Assembly (NCBI RefSeq): GCF_031846485.1
Contig: NZ_JAVRHQ010000014.1
Coordinates: forward strand, 52,604-116,603
Source of the DNA: Autumnicola tepida
GTDB taxonomy: Bacteria > Bacteroidota > Bacteroidia > Flavobacteriales > Flavobacteriaceae
Direction: 5' to 3'
Length of the DNA: 64,000 nucleotides
Under the pieces are notes generated by a model. That model ran no database searches. It worked only from the letters and a program-made list of their open reading frames with translations, and was not told the origin of the DNA. The translations under genes and the position numbers were made by a program. Shown piece by piece: positions 26,839 through 35,688 of this stretch (the first letter of the stretch is position 1; every line of letters starts with the position of its first letter).

Positions 26839-26900
26839 CCTCCTTCCGCCTTAATCTTCTTTCGAAGAATAATTTACCTTCACTTTTAAGGGAAGGAGCT
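26839..26900 (-). repeat. Single degenerate copy of module B
   Basis: Read on the minus strand it gives AGCTCCTTCCCTTAAAA, GTGAAGGT, TTCTTCGAAAGAAGATTAAG and CGGAAGG. It aligns with the second half of the 157-bp unit at 9609-10222. Confidence 0.7.
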
Positions 26901-26959
26901 ATGATTACAATATCTTTCCATTTCGAACTAAAAGTCTTTTGTCCTGTAGGGGTGGTCGT

Positions 26960-27033
26960 AGGCCGGCGTGGTTGCGCAAGGGATAGCAGCGGTTAGCTCC
27001 CGCTTTTTCGCGGGACTAAAAGCGGATAGCCCG
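26960..27033 (-). repeat. Hairpin-bearing dispersed repeat, module A, copy 2
   Basis: On the minus strand the conserved flanks CGGGCTATCCGCTTTTAGTC and GGAGCTAACCGCTGCTATCC enclose a CCGC-GAAAAA-GCGG hairpin. The stem sequence differs from copy 1 while pairing is kept. It abuts the queD stop codon. Confidence 0.8.
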
Positions 27034-27052
27034 GGCCCGGCAGGGCTGCGCC

Positions 27053-27505
27053 CTAATTATTATCGGCAGCATACCACTCGGCAAAAGAGGTCTCGGTCTC
27101 CTGAAGTTTTAGGGAGAACAGGCCAATATGCGCGGGCAGGTGCTTTTTAATCTTCCGGGCGAAATCTATTACCATATTTTCGCTGGTGGGCTGGTAATCT
27201 ACCAAAATCACATGATGGCCTCGGGATTTTAACTCTTCGGCCAGTTCCAGGTGCGGAGTGTTTTTGTTAAAAACGGTGGCGTGGTCAAACTTATCCACAA
27301 TTTCAGACTTCACGATCTTTTTAAGGTCTCCAAAATCGATCACCATTCCATATTTCACATTTTGATCGTCTGTTATAGGTGCCCCAATCACAGTTACGCT
27401 AAGTTTATAACTGTGGCCGTGAACGTTGCGGCACTTGCCATCGTAGCCGTAAAGGGCATGCCCGGTTTCGAAAGAAAATTGTTTTGTGATCCTTATTTTA
27501 CTCAT
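27053..27505 (-). CDS. queD: 6-carboxytetrahydropterin synthase
   Basis: 150 aa from the ATG at 27505 (MSKIRITKQFSFETGHAL). A longer frame begins with a TTG that lies inside the -7 box, so the shorter start is chosen. The zinc histidines (GHAL and HGHSY), the catalytic Cys (GKCRNVHG) and the late Glu (LQETETSFAEW) are present. It makes 6-carboxy-tetrahydropterin in the queuosine/7-deazaguanine pathway. Confidence 0.92.
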   Translation of the reverse strand: MSKIRITKQFSFETGHALYGYDGKCRNVHGHSYKLSVTVIGAPITDDQNVKYGMVIDFGDLKKIVKSEIVDKFDHATVFNKNTPHLELAEELKSRGHHVILVDYQPTSENMVIDFARKIKKHLPAHIGLFSLKLQETETSFAEWYAADNN

Positions 27506-27523
27506 CCTGAATTGCATTTGCTG

Positions 27524-27531
27524 CAAAGATA
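27524..27531 (-). promoter_or_regulatory. -7 promoter box for queD
   Basis: On the minus strand TATCTTTG is a perfect TAnnTTTG, 18 nt before the chosen ATG. Confidence 0.7.
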
Positions 27532-27567
27532 AAGGTTTTTTGAGGCTAAAAATTTTTATACATCATA

Positions 27568-27575
27568 TATATTTG
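27568..27575 (+). promoter_or_regulatory. -7 promoter box for the 2OG-Fe(II) oxygenase gene
   Basis: TATATTTG lies 16 nt before the ATG, divergent from the queD promoter. Confidence 0.65.
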
Positions 27576-27591
27576 CGAAATTTTTAGAGCC

Positions 27592-28245
27592 ATGGAAATC
27601 GCCACAGAAGAGTTATATGAGCAGCTGGAGTTTAGGGAGAACCCGCTTTATGAGCAGATCATTAGTGATTTGCTGGAAAAGCAATATGCCGTAATAGATT
27701 CCTTTTTTGATCTGGTGGAAGTTGAAGCGCTGCGGAACTCGCTTTTACAAAAATATGAAGAGGATAATTTCAAAAAAGCGGCCATTGGAAACCGCACCAA
27801 TGAACTTGTACTGAAATCGGTACGGGGGGACTTTATTTTATGGCTGAATGAAGCTGAAGCCGGGCCGGCGGAACGGCTGTTTTTTAATAAGATTAACGCC
27901 CTGGTAGACTATCTTAATAAAACCTGTTTTTTGGGGATTCTTACCAAAGAATTTCATTACGCGCTATATCCTGAAGGTACTTTTTACAAGCGCCACCTGG
28001 ACACTTTCCAGAATGACGGCAGGAGAAAACTTTCCCTTGTGTGCTATCTCAACCAGGAAGACTGGAAGCCGGAGAATGGCGGGGAACTGGTACTTTACAA
28101 AGAAAAAAATGGGGTTGAAATTCCGGAAAGCTTTTTCCCTTTTCCCGGGAGAGTGGTGATTTTTGAAAGTCAGCTGCTGGAGCACGAGGTAAAACCGGTG
28201 CGCCAGGAACGCCTTAGCATTACCGGCTGGCTGAAGACCAGGTAA
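27592..28245 (+). CDS. 2OG-Fe(II) oxygenase
   Basis: 217 aa. The facial triad is visible as HLDTF (HxD, about 141-143) and LEHEV (His about 201), followed by RLSITGW with the 2-oxoglutarate-binding Arg. This is the prolyl-4-hydroxylase-like subgroup (YPEGTFYKRHLD). The substrate, protein or small molecule, is not evident. It ends directly against the convergent small membrane gene with no gap. Confidence 0.88.
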   Translation: MEIATEELYEQLEFRENPLYEQIISDLLEKQYAVIDSFFDLVEVEALRNSLLQKYEEDNFKKAAIGNRTNELVLKSVRGDFILWLNEAEAGPAERLFFNKINALVDYLNKTCFLGILTKEFHYALYPEGTFYKRHLDTFQNDGRRKLSLVCYLNQEDWKPENGGELVLYKEKNGVEIPESFFPFPGRVVIFESQLLEHEVKPVRQERLSITGWLKTR

Positions 28246-28374
28246 TTATTTCCTGAACTTTTTGTAGAAAACAACGAACACCAGGATAAGGGCAATAATT
28301 AACCAAAATCCATAGCCGCTTAAAAAGCTGAGTATTTCCCATGTTTCCTGGGAAGGGGGATCCTGCTGCATCAT
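28246..28374 (-). CDS. Very small single-span membrane protein (42 aa)
   Basis: It starts MMQQDPPSQETWEILSFL, has one membrane helix (about 21-35, FWLIIALILVFVVF), then a basic tail YKKFRK. Its ATG overlaps the stop of the preceding small gene by 4 nt (ATGA), a classic coupling arrangement that supports it as real. Acidic N terminus outside and basic C terminus inside are predicted. Function unknown. Confidence 0.6.
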   Translation of the reverse strand: MMQQDPPSQETWEILSFLSGYGFWLIIALILVFVVFYKKFRK

Positions 28375-28547
28375 TTTTCGTGTCTTTTTCTCCAGTTGTA
28401 GCGGGCATAGAAGAACACTGCCAGGATAAACAAAACAGCCAGGAGATAGATCCAGTTGCTGGAAATAAATTCCCATAAAGTAAAGCCCCAGCTTTCTTCT
28501 TCAGATGCATCGCGCACCTGCGGTAAATGTTCCTGTAAAATGATCAT
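28371..28547 (-). CDS. Very small single-span membrane protein (58 aa)
   Basis: The protein starts MIILQEHLPQVRDASEEES, then TLWEFISSNW, a membrane helix (about 32-47, IYLLAVLFILAVFFY) and a basic tail ARYNWRKRHEK. The layout matches the 42-aa protein encoded immediately downstream (acidic head, TWE/LWE, helix, basic tail), suggesting they are distant paralogues or partners. The 4-nt start/stop overlap supports coupled translation. Confidence 0.6.
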   Translation of the reverse strand: MIILQEHLPQVRDASEEESWGFTLWEFISSNWIYLLAVLFILAVFFYARYNWRKRHEK

Positions 28548-28679
28548 GTTCTGGTTACTAAATTTTTTGTTGCCACTATAGGTTGTGCGTTACGCGTTAC
28601 GAGGTGTTTTCTGCACTCAACAACCAAGATACAAAGGATTTATACAATGCAGTACGGCCGGGCTGAAATTTTCAGGTTC

Positions 28680-28862
28680 TTAGTATTGTTTTAAGCGTTT
28701 GTTCCTGGCCCTGGCAATAAAATAGAGGATCCCCACAAGTGCAAGCAATGCAGCCCCGGCAATAAAGATGAAATATTCCCCAATAAAGTGCCCTATGGCG
28801 TAGCCCGCATCATAGAATTTGCCATAAAGCGGCAGGTGGTAAAAACAGATACTGTTCATCAT
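28680..28862 (-). CDS. Small membrane protein (60 aa)
   Basis: 60 aa. A Tyr/His-rich N-terminal part (YHLPLYGKFYDAGYAIGHFIGEY) is followed by one membrane helix (about 31-50, FIFIAGAALLALVGILYFIA) and a basic tail RARNKRLKQY. It begins 4 nt after the enoyl-CoA hydratase stop, so it is probably in that operon. No family recognised. Confidence 0.6.
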   Translation of the reverse strand: MMNSICFYHLPLYGKFYDAGYAIGHFIGEYFIFIAGAALLALVGILYFIARARNKRLKQY

Positions 28863-28866
28863 AACG

Positions 28867-29634
28867 TTATTTTTTAAATTTTGAAAGGGCGTTTTTAGTA
28901 AAATCAGATAACACCAGCTCTCCTGAAATCGCGGCCCTTTCCTGTAGCAGGTTGTCCCAGTTTTCGGTATTTTTCCATAAGATCTTTTTCATTTCCAGAA
29001 GGGCCTGCGGATTATAAGAAGCCAGTTTTTGCGTAAAAATATCAATTTCTTTATCTAAATCTTTAACCGACTCAAATACTTTGGCGTACATGCCTTTTTC
29101 TTTGGCCCAGTAGGCATTTTTCCACTCATGGGCAGCTAAAGTGAGCTCTCCCAGGGCGGCAACGCCAATTTTACGTTCCACCGCTGGCGCGATTACAAAC
29201 GGCCCTATTCCAATGCTCAATTCCGATAGTTTTATGGCCGCGGCATCTGTGGCCATGGCATAATCGCAGGCTGCAATAAGGCCTACCCCGCCACCTACCG
29301 TTTTTCCCTGTACCCGGCCCACGATAAGCTTTTTGCATTTTCGCATGGCGTTAATCACGTTAGCAAAGCCGGAAAAAAACAACTTGCCCAGCTGCATGTT
29401 TTTTATCCCGATAAGTTCATCAAAAGATGCGCCGGCACAAAAGGCCTTTTCTCCTTCAGACTTAAGGATGATCACGTTTACATTTTCATCTTCTGAAAGT
29501 TTGTTGATTTCCTTTTCCAGCCTTTCCAGAAGTTCTGAAGGAAAAGAATTGCTGGCGGGATGCCCGAACTCCAGCGTGGCAATTTTGTTTTCAATTTTGG
29601 TATATAAACTTCCGTTTTCGCGTGTGGTGGCCAT
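28867..29634 (-). CDS. Enoyl-CoA hydratase/isomerase family protein
   Basis: 255 aa crotonase fold. The oxyanion-hole segments are AFCAGASFDEL and GKTVGGGVGLIAACDYAMA. One catalytic Glu of classical hydratases is replaced in the segment following the second oxyanion hole (LSELSIGIGPFVIAP), so the exact reaction (hydratase, isomerase or other) is uncertain. Neighbouring small membrane genes give no pathway clue. Confidence 0.85.
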   Translation of the reverse strand: MATTRENGSLYTKIENKIATLEFGHPASNSFPSELLERLEKEINKLSEDENVNVIILKSEGEKAFCAGASFDELIGIKNMQLGKLFFSGFANVINAMRKCKKLIVGRVQGKTVGGGVGLIAACDYAMATDAAAIKLSELSIGIGPFVIAPAVERKIGVAALGELTLAAHEWKNAYWAKEKGMYAKVFESVKDLDKEIDIFTQKLASYNPQALLEMKKILWKNTENWDNLLQERAAISGELVLSDFTKNALSKFKK

Positions 29635-29924
29635 TTATTCTTTGGTTTTACTCAAATTTAGGAATTTATTTTAGTTCAGGCTTTATTAGTTGGGAGTTCG
29701 GACAAGATTTACTTCTGAAGGCCGAGAACTGGCTTAAATAAAAGAGAGAATCCTGGTTTGAAGTTTTTGAGTAATCTGTTATAAGACGATAATTGGCATT
29801 TCTGGAGCATGGCCTTTTTTAAGAGGAGAGTGAAGAGAGGAAAGCCTTTACTTTACTGATTCCAAAAGGGTCATTTTAATCCAGAATTTTAAATTATGTA
29901 ATAGGTAGATAATTACCTGTTAAT

Positions 29925-31253
29925 TTAAACTTCCTTATTAAGATATTTTCTGCGGAATTGTATCACCAGCGCACTGCTTCGTATAAGCATCCATACAAAA
30001 AAGGCCATCCAGATGGCGTAAAGTTTTAAACCGAAATAGTCTGAAATTAGCAGGGTGGGAGTAAAACCCAGGAAAGTGGCTGCCAGCAGCACATTCCGCA
30101 GGTATTTGGCTTCACCCAGGCCTTTAAAAATCCCGTCGAACATAAAAGCGATGGCATTTACCGGCTGCATAATAAGAACTATCCAGAATACAGAAGAAAA
30201 CAAAGCCAGTACTGTTGCCTCTTTATTGAATAGCCAGCCTATTTCATCATAAAAAATTCCGCAAATGGCCATAAGAATAAGGGCAATCAGCACGGCATAT
30301 AAACTTATTTTCTTGCTTAGTTCCCAAAGATTTCGGTAATCCCGAGCCCCCAGGAGCCTGCCGCCTATAGCATTGCCCGCATTTGCATAACCATCTATAA
30401 AAAAGCTGAAAAACAGCCAGATGTTCATCAAAATACTTTGGGCCGCTATGTAGTTTTTTCCGTAGTCGGTGGCATAGGCATTGGCCAGGTAAATCGCGAA
30501 ATTAAGAGCGGCCGTGCGCACAAAGAGATTGGCCGCCATAAGCAGTAATGGCCGCATTTGGGGATTGATGTTGAAACTCAGCTTCATGTGGAAAGGAGTT
30601 TTTTTAAAAAAGAACCAGAAGGCCATCACCAGCATTACGGCCTGGGCAGAAAGGCTGGCATAAGCCGCTCCTGCCAGGTGCATGGGTGGGATAAAGCCTT
30701 CTATTCCATATACCAGCAGATAATCCAGGGCCACGTTTACCACGGCACCGGTTAAACTGCATTTCATGGCCCACAGCGTATTTTGCAAGCCGCGAAAAAT
30801 GCCAAATATCGCAAAGGTGACCAAGGTTAAAGGATAGCCCAATGCTCTAATCTGGTAATATTCTCCGGCGTATTCAAGGATAAGACCTTCTGCGTTATAA
30901 GCACTGAAAATAGCTTCCGCGAAAAAGGCCGTAAGACCGTAAATAAGTAAACTGAAGATGAGGTTAAAAGTTATTGCCTGCGGAATCAAAGTTTTTACAG
31001 CATGCAGCCGGTTTGCCCCCAGGTGCTGCGAAACAATCGCTGAAATTGCCGTTTTGGTCTGGGCCACAATCCATATAATCGCAGAAAGGAAGGAACCCAC
31101 AATTCCCGCCGCGGCCAGGGCTTCTACAGAATTCTCTCCCACATTTCCAATCACCGCAATATCGGTGAGGGAAATCAGCGGTTCGGCGATGCCCGCTATG
31201 ATGGCGGGAATGGCAATCCTGTTGATATTTCTAAAACTTACTGAAGTTTCCAC
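29925..31253 (-). CDS. MATE family efflux transporter
   Basis: 442 aa, with about 12 hydrophobic segments in two similar halves. The N-terminal part reads IAIPAIIAGIAEPLISLTDIAVIG, typical of MATE/DinF-type exporters. It probably exports organic cations or similar compounds using a sodium or proton gradient. The 290-bp stretch upstream (29635-29924) lies after its stop codon and shows nothing recognisable. Confidence 0.92.
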   Translation of the reverse strand: METSVSFRNINRIAIPAIIAGIAEPLISLTDIAVIGNVGENSVEALAAAGIVGSFLSAIIWIVAQTKTAISAIVSQHLGANRLHAVKTLIPQAITFNLIFSLLIYGLTAFFAEAIFSAYNAEGLILEYAGEYYQIRALGYPLTLVTFAIFGIFRGLQNTLWAMKCSLTGAVVNVALDYLLVYGIEGFIPPMHLAGAAYASLSAQAVMLVMAFWFFFKKTPFHMKLSFNINPQMRPLLLMAANLFVRTAALNFAIYLANAYATDYGKNYIAAQSILMNIWLFFSFFIDGYANAGNAIGGRLLGARDYRNLWELSKKISLYAVLIALILMAICGIFYDEIGWLFNKEATVLALFSSVFWIVLIMQPVNAIAFMFDGIFKGLGEAKYLRNVLLAATFLGFTPTLLISDYFGLKLYAIWMAFFVWMLIRSSALVIQFRRKYLNKEV

Positions 31254-31310
31254 GGGAATTTTTAAGCTGCTAATATAAGGTTTCGCAGGTGTTTTGCCGC
31301 TAGCCCGGCA

Positions 31311-31811
31311 TTATAGTAAAAGTTCATAGCAATGGAAGGGATGCCTGCTCTGCTTCGGAAAATAAATGTCTTCAAGTTTTTTATAGCCCCGGGCTTCGTA
31401 AAACTTCTGGTTTCTTTTATTCTGGCTGAAGGTATCCAGGCGCACCGATTCAAAATTATGCTCCCTGGCAAATCCTTCAGCAAAATCCATGAGTTCCTTT
31501 CCTGTCCCAGAGCCCCATTTTTCAGGATTCGTGGCCAGGCGATGTATATAAAGGTTGTTAACACTTTTTGTCAGCCACTTTACAGGAAGATATTCGTCAT
31601 CCATAAAACTGGTAAGCACAATAATACCTTCAATTTCAGCATTGGTTTCCTTCACATACAATTCCTGTTTTTGAATGTCCAGAGCCAGGCGCTCAAGAGA
31701 AGGGTAATGTTCATTCCATTGAAAGATATTTTTGTTCTGCATTGCACTGGCGCAGGCTTCGGTTAAATTTTTAATTTTTTGAAGGTCTTTTTCTTCAGCA
31801 GTTCTTATCAT
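31311..31811 (-). CDS. GNAT family N-acetyltransferase
   Basis: 166 aa. The acetyl-CoA-binding segment appears as RLATNPEKWGSGTGKELMDFA (R/Q-x-x-G-x-G/A variant) and the closing strand as VRLDTFSQNKRNQKFYEARGY. The acceptor is unknown. It is 57 nt upstream of the MATE gene on the same strand. Confidence 0.88.
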   Translation of the reverse strand: MIRTAEEKDLQKIKNLTEACASAMQNKNIFQWNEHYPSLERLALDIQKQELYVKETNAEIEGIIVLTSFMDDEYLPVKWLTKSVNNLYIHRLATNPEKWGSGTGKELMDFAEGFAREHNFESVRLDTFSQNKRNQKFYEARGYKKLEDIYFPKQSRHPFHCYELLL

Positions 31812-31855
31812 GAAACAGAAAAAAATAAAAGGTTTCTTTATTTAAAGAAAATTAT

Positions 31856-31863
31856 TACATTTG
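31856..31863 (+). promoter_or_regulatory. -7 promoter box for tRNA-Ala
   Basis: TACATTTG matches TAnnTTTG and ends 10 nt before the mature tRNA 5' end. Confidence 0.65.
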
Positions 31864-31873
31864 CCGTGTAAAA

Positions 31874-31947
31874 GGGGGATTAGCTCAGCTGGCTAGAGCG
31901 TTTGGCTGGCAGCCAAAAGGTCATCGGTTCGACTCCGATATTCTCCA
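31874..31947 (+). tRNA. tRNA-Ala (anticodon GGC)
   Basis: A full cloverleaf of 74 nt. Acceptor GGGGGAT/ATTCTCC includes the G3-U70 pair, the alanine identity element. The D arm is GCTC/GAGC, the anticodon stem TTTGG/CCAAA with loop CTGGCAG (anticodon 31908-31910), and the T arm ATCGG/CCGAT with TTCGACT loop. The 3' CCA is not encoded. Confidence 0.97.
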
Positions 31948-31949
31948 CA

Positions 31950-31976
31950 AAAACCACTGTCTTTGCAGTGGTTTTT
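31950..31976 (+). terminator. Terminator after tRNA-Ala
   Basis: The 8-bp stem AACCACTG/CAGTGGTT overlaps a six-T run. Confidence 0.85.
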
Positions 31977-32000
31977 TGTTTTGAAGCGGCAAGGCAAACC

Positions 32001-32885
32001 TTATTCTCCGTAAGCCTCGTGTAATTCATCATTTTCGGTATTAATAAATTCCAGGGTATTTTCCAGCACATATTGAAATTCCTTTGGTAGCTGTGCCTCG
32101 TTCCAGGGATGCTTCATACCAAAAACATGATCGGCATTTTCTACCAGTAAAAGCTTGGGCGAAGGGCTCCATTCAAATAACTGGCCGGAATCTGCTATAG
32201 AAACGCTGGTATCGCTGCTGCCGTGCACAATAAGGTGTGGGATCTCCAGTTTTTCTGCGGCATTTTTAATATTTAGCCGCTCTTCATTTTCCTGAAAATT
32301 GGCGTAAAACTGGTAATGATGCGGCAGCTGTTGCTTTGTCCTGGAATTGGTGATGTAACGAACACCTTTTTCCCGCCAGTCTTCAAGGATTTCTTCTTCA
32401 GGAAAACGGGAACCAAAGTCGGCTACCGAGGCAAAAGTAATCAGCTTCGTGATTCTTTTCTCTTCTGAAGCTTTGATAATAGCAATTCCGCCGCCCCGGG
32501 AATGACCAATTAAATTGATGGAAGAAGCATCAATATTTTGTGCATAAGTGAAATCTGGTAAAAGTACAGAATCTATCACCGACTGTAAATCGTCCAGTTC
32601 CTTTGTGTAGTTATTTTCTCCAAAAGCTTCGATGTCTAAAAACTCTGTTGGATTATCTTTGGTGGTGCCGTTATGGGAGAAGTTGAATTTCACAAAGAAG
32701 AATCCTTCTTCAGCAAAGCGCTCTGCCATTTGGTCCCAACCTCCCCAGTCTTTAAATCCTTTATAACCATGGCAAAAGATTACTATGGGTTTTGGTTTCT
32801 TGTCTGCCTGAAAAAAATAATCGGCTATTATGGGTTTGTCGTGTTTTCCTTCAAAAACGAGGTTCTTTTTTTTAGTGATTTCCAT
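32001..32885 (-). CDS. Alpha/beta hydrolase
   Basis: 294 aa. The oxyanion segment is FCHGYKGFKDWG (about 38-49), the nucleophile Ser129 lies in GHSRGG, and the acid and His lie in HGSSDTSV and NADHVFG. No signal peptide, so cytoplasmic. It may be a peptidase or esterase of the dienelactone-hydrolase-like group; the substrate is unknown. It lies 27 nt after the AddB-like gene in the same direction. Confidence 0.85.
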   Translation of the reverse strand: MEITKKKNLVFEGKHDKPIIADYFFQADKKPKPIVIFCHGYKGFKDWGGWDQMAERFAEEGFFFVKFNFSHNGTTKDNPTEFLDIEAFGENNYTKELDDLQSVIDSVLLPDFTYAQNIDASSINLIGHSRGGGIAIIKASEEKRITKLITFASVADFGSRFPEEEILEDWREKGVRYITNSRTKQQLPHHYQFYANFQENEERLNIKNAAEKLEIPHLIVHGSSDTSVSIADSGQLFEWSPSPKLLLVENADHVFGMKHPWNEAQLPKEFQYVLENTLEFINTENDELHEAYGE

Positions 32886-32912
32886 TTCTTTACAATTTTT
32901 TTTCGGGCTGGC

Positions 32913-35675
32913 TTAATAGCTGCCGAATGTTGGTTTTATTTCTTTTTCAATAAAAGGAATTTCAGGATTGCAGATTTCCGCGATCAATTTCTGCAATTCC
33001 AGCCCAAAAGCTGCTAAAACTTCAGTATCTATCTGGGATTTCTTTCCGCTTCTTTGTCCCGGTTTGTCCTTTTTACAAAATTTCAGGAATCCGCCTTTCA
33101 TATTTTTGAAGGAAATAATTCCCGCTTCCACAGGCTGAATAAAATTCTGCCGGGCATTCAGCATTGTAGCATAACTAAGCACCTGGAAACTTTTACTGTA
33201 CCTGTCATAATCTGTGGTTATAGATTCCCAATCTACAATTTCAATTTTGTTCTGTTCCACCTTTCCGGTTTTATAGTCAATAATTCTGGTAATACCGTTA
33301 GTATTTTCGACCCTGTCCACTTTTCCGCGGATAAATACCGGGAAATCAAGATGCTGAACTTCAATAGCAGTCTTTAAATTTCGTTCTATCTGAAGGATTT
33401 TGATTTCCTCTCCATTTTTTATTCTTTCGAGTTCAAACTTTAGAAAATTGAGTACATAACGCTTGGCGACTTCAAAAATGAGCAGGTTTTTTCCCTTGTC
33501 CATAGGAGCCTGGGTATAGCTTTTATGGAATTGAAGTTGAATCTCGCTATCCACCTTTTCCATCAGTCTTTTAATGATTTCTTCAGATAAAAAATGATCT
33601 TCAAGAGGTTCATAGAAATTCTGAAGGGTATCATGCACTACCGTTCCCAGCGTATTATAAGCCACAGTTTCCTCAACTTCTTCCTGCTCCCGTATCCCCA
33701 GGACATACTGGTGGTAAAAATCCAGTGGATTCCTGATATAAGTGGTTAATGCAGAAGGGGAAAAGCCGGAATTGGCCAGGTTTTTCAGCTGTTCCATAAC
33801 CGCGGGTGTTTTTTTAATCTCTTTTAATCCAGGCGTGGCAACATTTACCCGCGGCGCCACAAGATTTTTCTTTAATTTATGTGCAGGTTGTTTTTCAATT
33901 TCCAGCTGTGTAAGGAAACGGCTCTTTTCGCCCGCACCCAGTCCGCTGCTTTCGGTATTGTATAGCAGGTGGATATTCTTTGCCCGCTGTAACAGGCGAT
34001 AAAAATGGTAGGTATAGACGGCATCCTTCTCCCTATAGGTTGGCAGGCGATATGCCTTTTTAAGGTCATAGGGAATAAAGGAATTGCTTGATTTTCCTGC
34101 CGGCAAAACACCTTCATTTAAAGAGGTAATGATCACATTTTCAAAATCCAGCGCCCGGGATTCCAGCATCCCCATTAGCTGCAGTCCCTGGAATGGCCTT
34201 CCCTGGAAATCCAGGCTTTGGGTGCTCATTATTTCTTTGTAGAAATGATAAAGGGATTTTAAGTTTTTAATATGGGGATAATCTTTTAGAAGGCTTTCCA
34301 GCTTATTGAAAAGTACATGGAACTGGTACAAAAATTCCAGGCCTAATTTATCTTTGGCAGCTTTTAATTGATTCTTAATTTGTTGAACAATCTCCTGAAG
34401 GTTTTGCAAGGCCTTTTCAGGAGAATCTTTCCAGTGATTAAAACAAGCTTTTAGAATAGGGGACTCCTTTTGGGAACTAAGAGAGAGAAATTTTTCGGGC
34501 TTTAGGTATACCAGGTTTTGCCTGTTGATCTTACTGCTTATTTCCATAACAACGTTTCCCTGTATTCCGGCAATAGCAGGATGGTTAAGTACCGCAAGGA
34601 CCTCTTTGTAATAATATTCCTGTTCGTTGTGAAGGTGCAGCTGAAAAAGTTTTTCAAAGAAGGAAGCCAGGGGAGCGTTTTTCAGCGGAAATCCCATTGT
34701 GATATTAAGCGCGTCTATATTAGGCGGAAGACTGTTTAGTACCGGAAGCAACAAATCTTCTTCCCCCAAGACCACGGCGGTTTTCTGAAGTTCATCCTGG
34801 TTCATATTTGCCAAAATTTCCCCCAGGTGTTTGGCCTGGCCTATATTTTTAGGAACGCCTGTAATTTCTATTTTCTTTGCTGAAGCATATTCATTTACAG
34901 GAATTGCTTTAGATCTGGACTTGTAGTACGGCCATTTCTGCAAATATTCCCTTATAAACAAGGAGGCGCCATGCTCCCTGTCCTGCAGAAAAACTTCATC
35001 AATGTCCCAGAAAACTTCCGCAGCCGATTTCTCCAGCATCGCCTGGAAAATCTGCTCTTCTGCAGCGTTAAGGGCGTTAAACCCTATAAATATATGTTTC
35101 TGTTTATTATGCTGAAGATAATCACGGATTTTAGTTGCGGCCTCACGATAAATTAAGCCCTGGTAGGCCTGATTTTTGGATAATAATTGCTCTTTAAGCT
35201 TTTCATAATATTCAGGTAAGGTGTGCCAGAACCGCAGGTAATTCTTTATTAAATCTGTTTTCTCCTTCTGAAGATACCAGTGGTTGAGGTCCTGAATTTC
35301 TGAGAGGTAATTGAAGAATTCTTTATGGTTGATGAGGTACCGGTCTATTTCATTAAAATCATGAATCAAGGTCTGCGCCCAGTTCATAAAGGTTTCAAAA
35401 TCCTCCTGCTTCTCCGTTGGCGTACAGTTGCGGTAGACTTCAAAAAATTCAAAGATAGATATAGTGTTGTCCACACTTTTAAGGCCTGAGATTTTTTCAG
35501 TGAATTCTTCAATGCTGAAAATCTGCGGGGCAAAAATGCTTTTTGAACTAATTCCGGAAAGCTCGTTCAGAAGAAAAGATCCCGCTCTTTTACTGGGAAG
35601 AATAAAAATGACTTCTGAAATGTCTTCTTCAGAAGCGAGGGTTTTCTCCAGGACTTCTTTTATAAATGATCTCAT
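32913..35675 (-). CDS. AddB-like helicase-nuclease subunit (PD-(D/E)XK family)
   Basis: 920 aa from the ATG at 35675 (MRSFIKEVLEKTL). A longer open frame runs through the ompA terminator and is rejected. The N-terminal part is an inactive-helicase-like region (FILPSKRAGSFLLNEL, without a clean Walker A). The C-terminal nuclease shows GKVDRVE and IIDYKTGK. The family's iron-sulfur Cys before the nuclease is replaced: TYIRNPLDFY has Asn where AddB has Cys-Pro. The AddA-like partner is encoded 2.8 kb upstream in the same orientation. Together they likely process DNA double-strand ends for RecA. Confidence 0.85.
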   Translation of the reverse strand: MRSFIKEVLEKTLASEEDISEVIFILPSKRAGSFLLNELSGISSKSIFAPQIFSIEEFTEKISGLKSVDNTISIFEFFEVYRNCTPTEKQEDFETFMNWAQTLIHDFNEIDRYLINHKEFFNYLSEIQDLNHWYLQKEKTDLIKNYLRFWHTLPEYYEKLKEQLLSKNQAYQGLIYREAATKIRDYLQHNKQKHIFIGFNALNAAEEQIFQAMLEKSAAEVFWDIDEVFLQDREHGASLFIREYLQKWPYYKSRSKAIPVNEYASAKKIEITGVPKNIGQAKHLGEILANMNQDELQKTAVVLGEEDLLLPVLNSLPPNIDALNITMGFPLKNAPLASFFEKLFQLHLHNEQEYYYKEVLAVLNHPAIAGIQGNVVMEISSKINRQNLVYLKPEKFLSLSSQKESPILKACFNHWKDSPEKALQNLQEIVQQIKNQLKAAKDKLGLEFLYQFHVLFNKLESLLKDYPHIKNLKSLYHFYKEIMSTQSLDFQGRPFQGLQLMGMLESRALDFENVIITSLNEGVLPAGKSSNSFIPYDLKKAYRLPTYREKDAVYTYHFYRLLQRAKNIHLLYNTESSGLGAGEKSRFLTQLEIEKQPAHKLKKNLVAPRVNVATPGLKEIKKTPAVMEQLKNLANSGFSPSALTTYIRNPLDFYHQYVLGIREQEEVEETVAYNTLGTVVHDTLQNFYEPLEDHFLSEEIIKRLMEKVDSEIQLQFHKSYTQAPMDKGKNLLIFEVAKRYVLNFLKFELERIKNGEEIKILQIERNLKTAIEVQHLDFPVFIRGKVDRVENTNGITRIIDYKTGKVEQNKIEIVDWESITTDYDRYSKSFQVLSYATMLNARQNFIQPVEAGIISFKNMKGGFLKFCKKDKPGQRSGKKSQIDTEVLAAFGLELQKLIAEICNPEIPFIEKEIKPTFGSY

Positions 35676-35688
35676 GTTATAAAAATAA

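Larger units (their letters stand above)
26690..27052. other. Non-coding repeat-bearing gap between lpxH and queD
   Basis: A 363-bp gap downstream of queD and upstream of lpxH. It holds a perfect 11-bp palindrome CTCACAGGTTT-TTG-AAACCTGTGAG (26756-26780), one copy of module B (26839-26900, minus strand) and one copy of module A (26960-27033, minus strand). No coding frame is supported. Confidence 0.75.
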
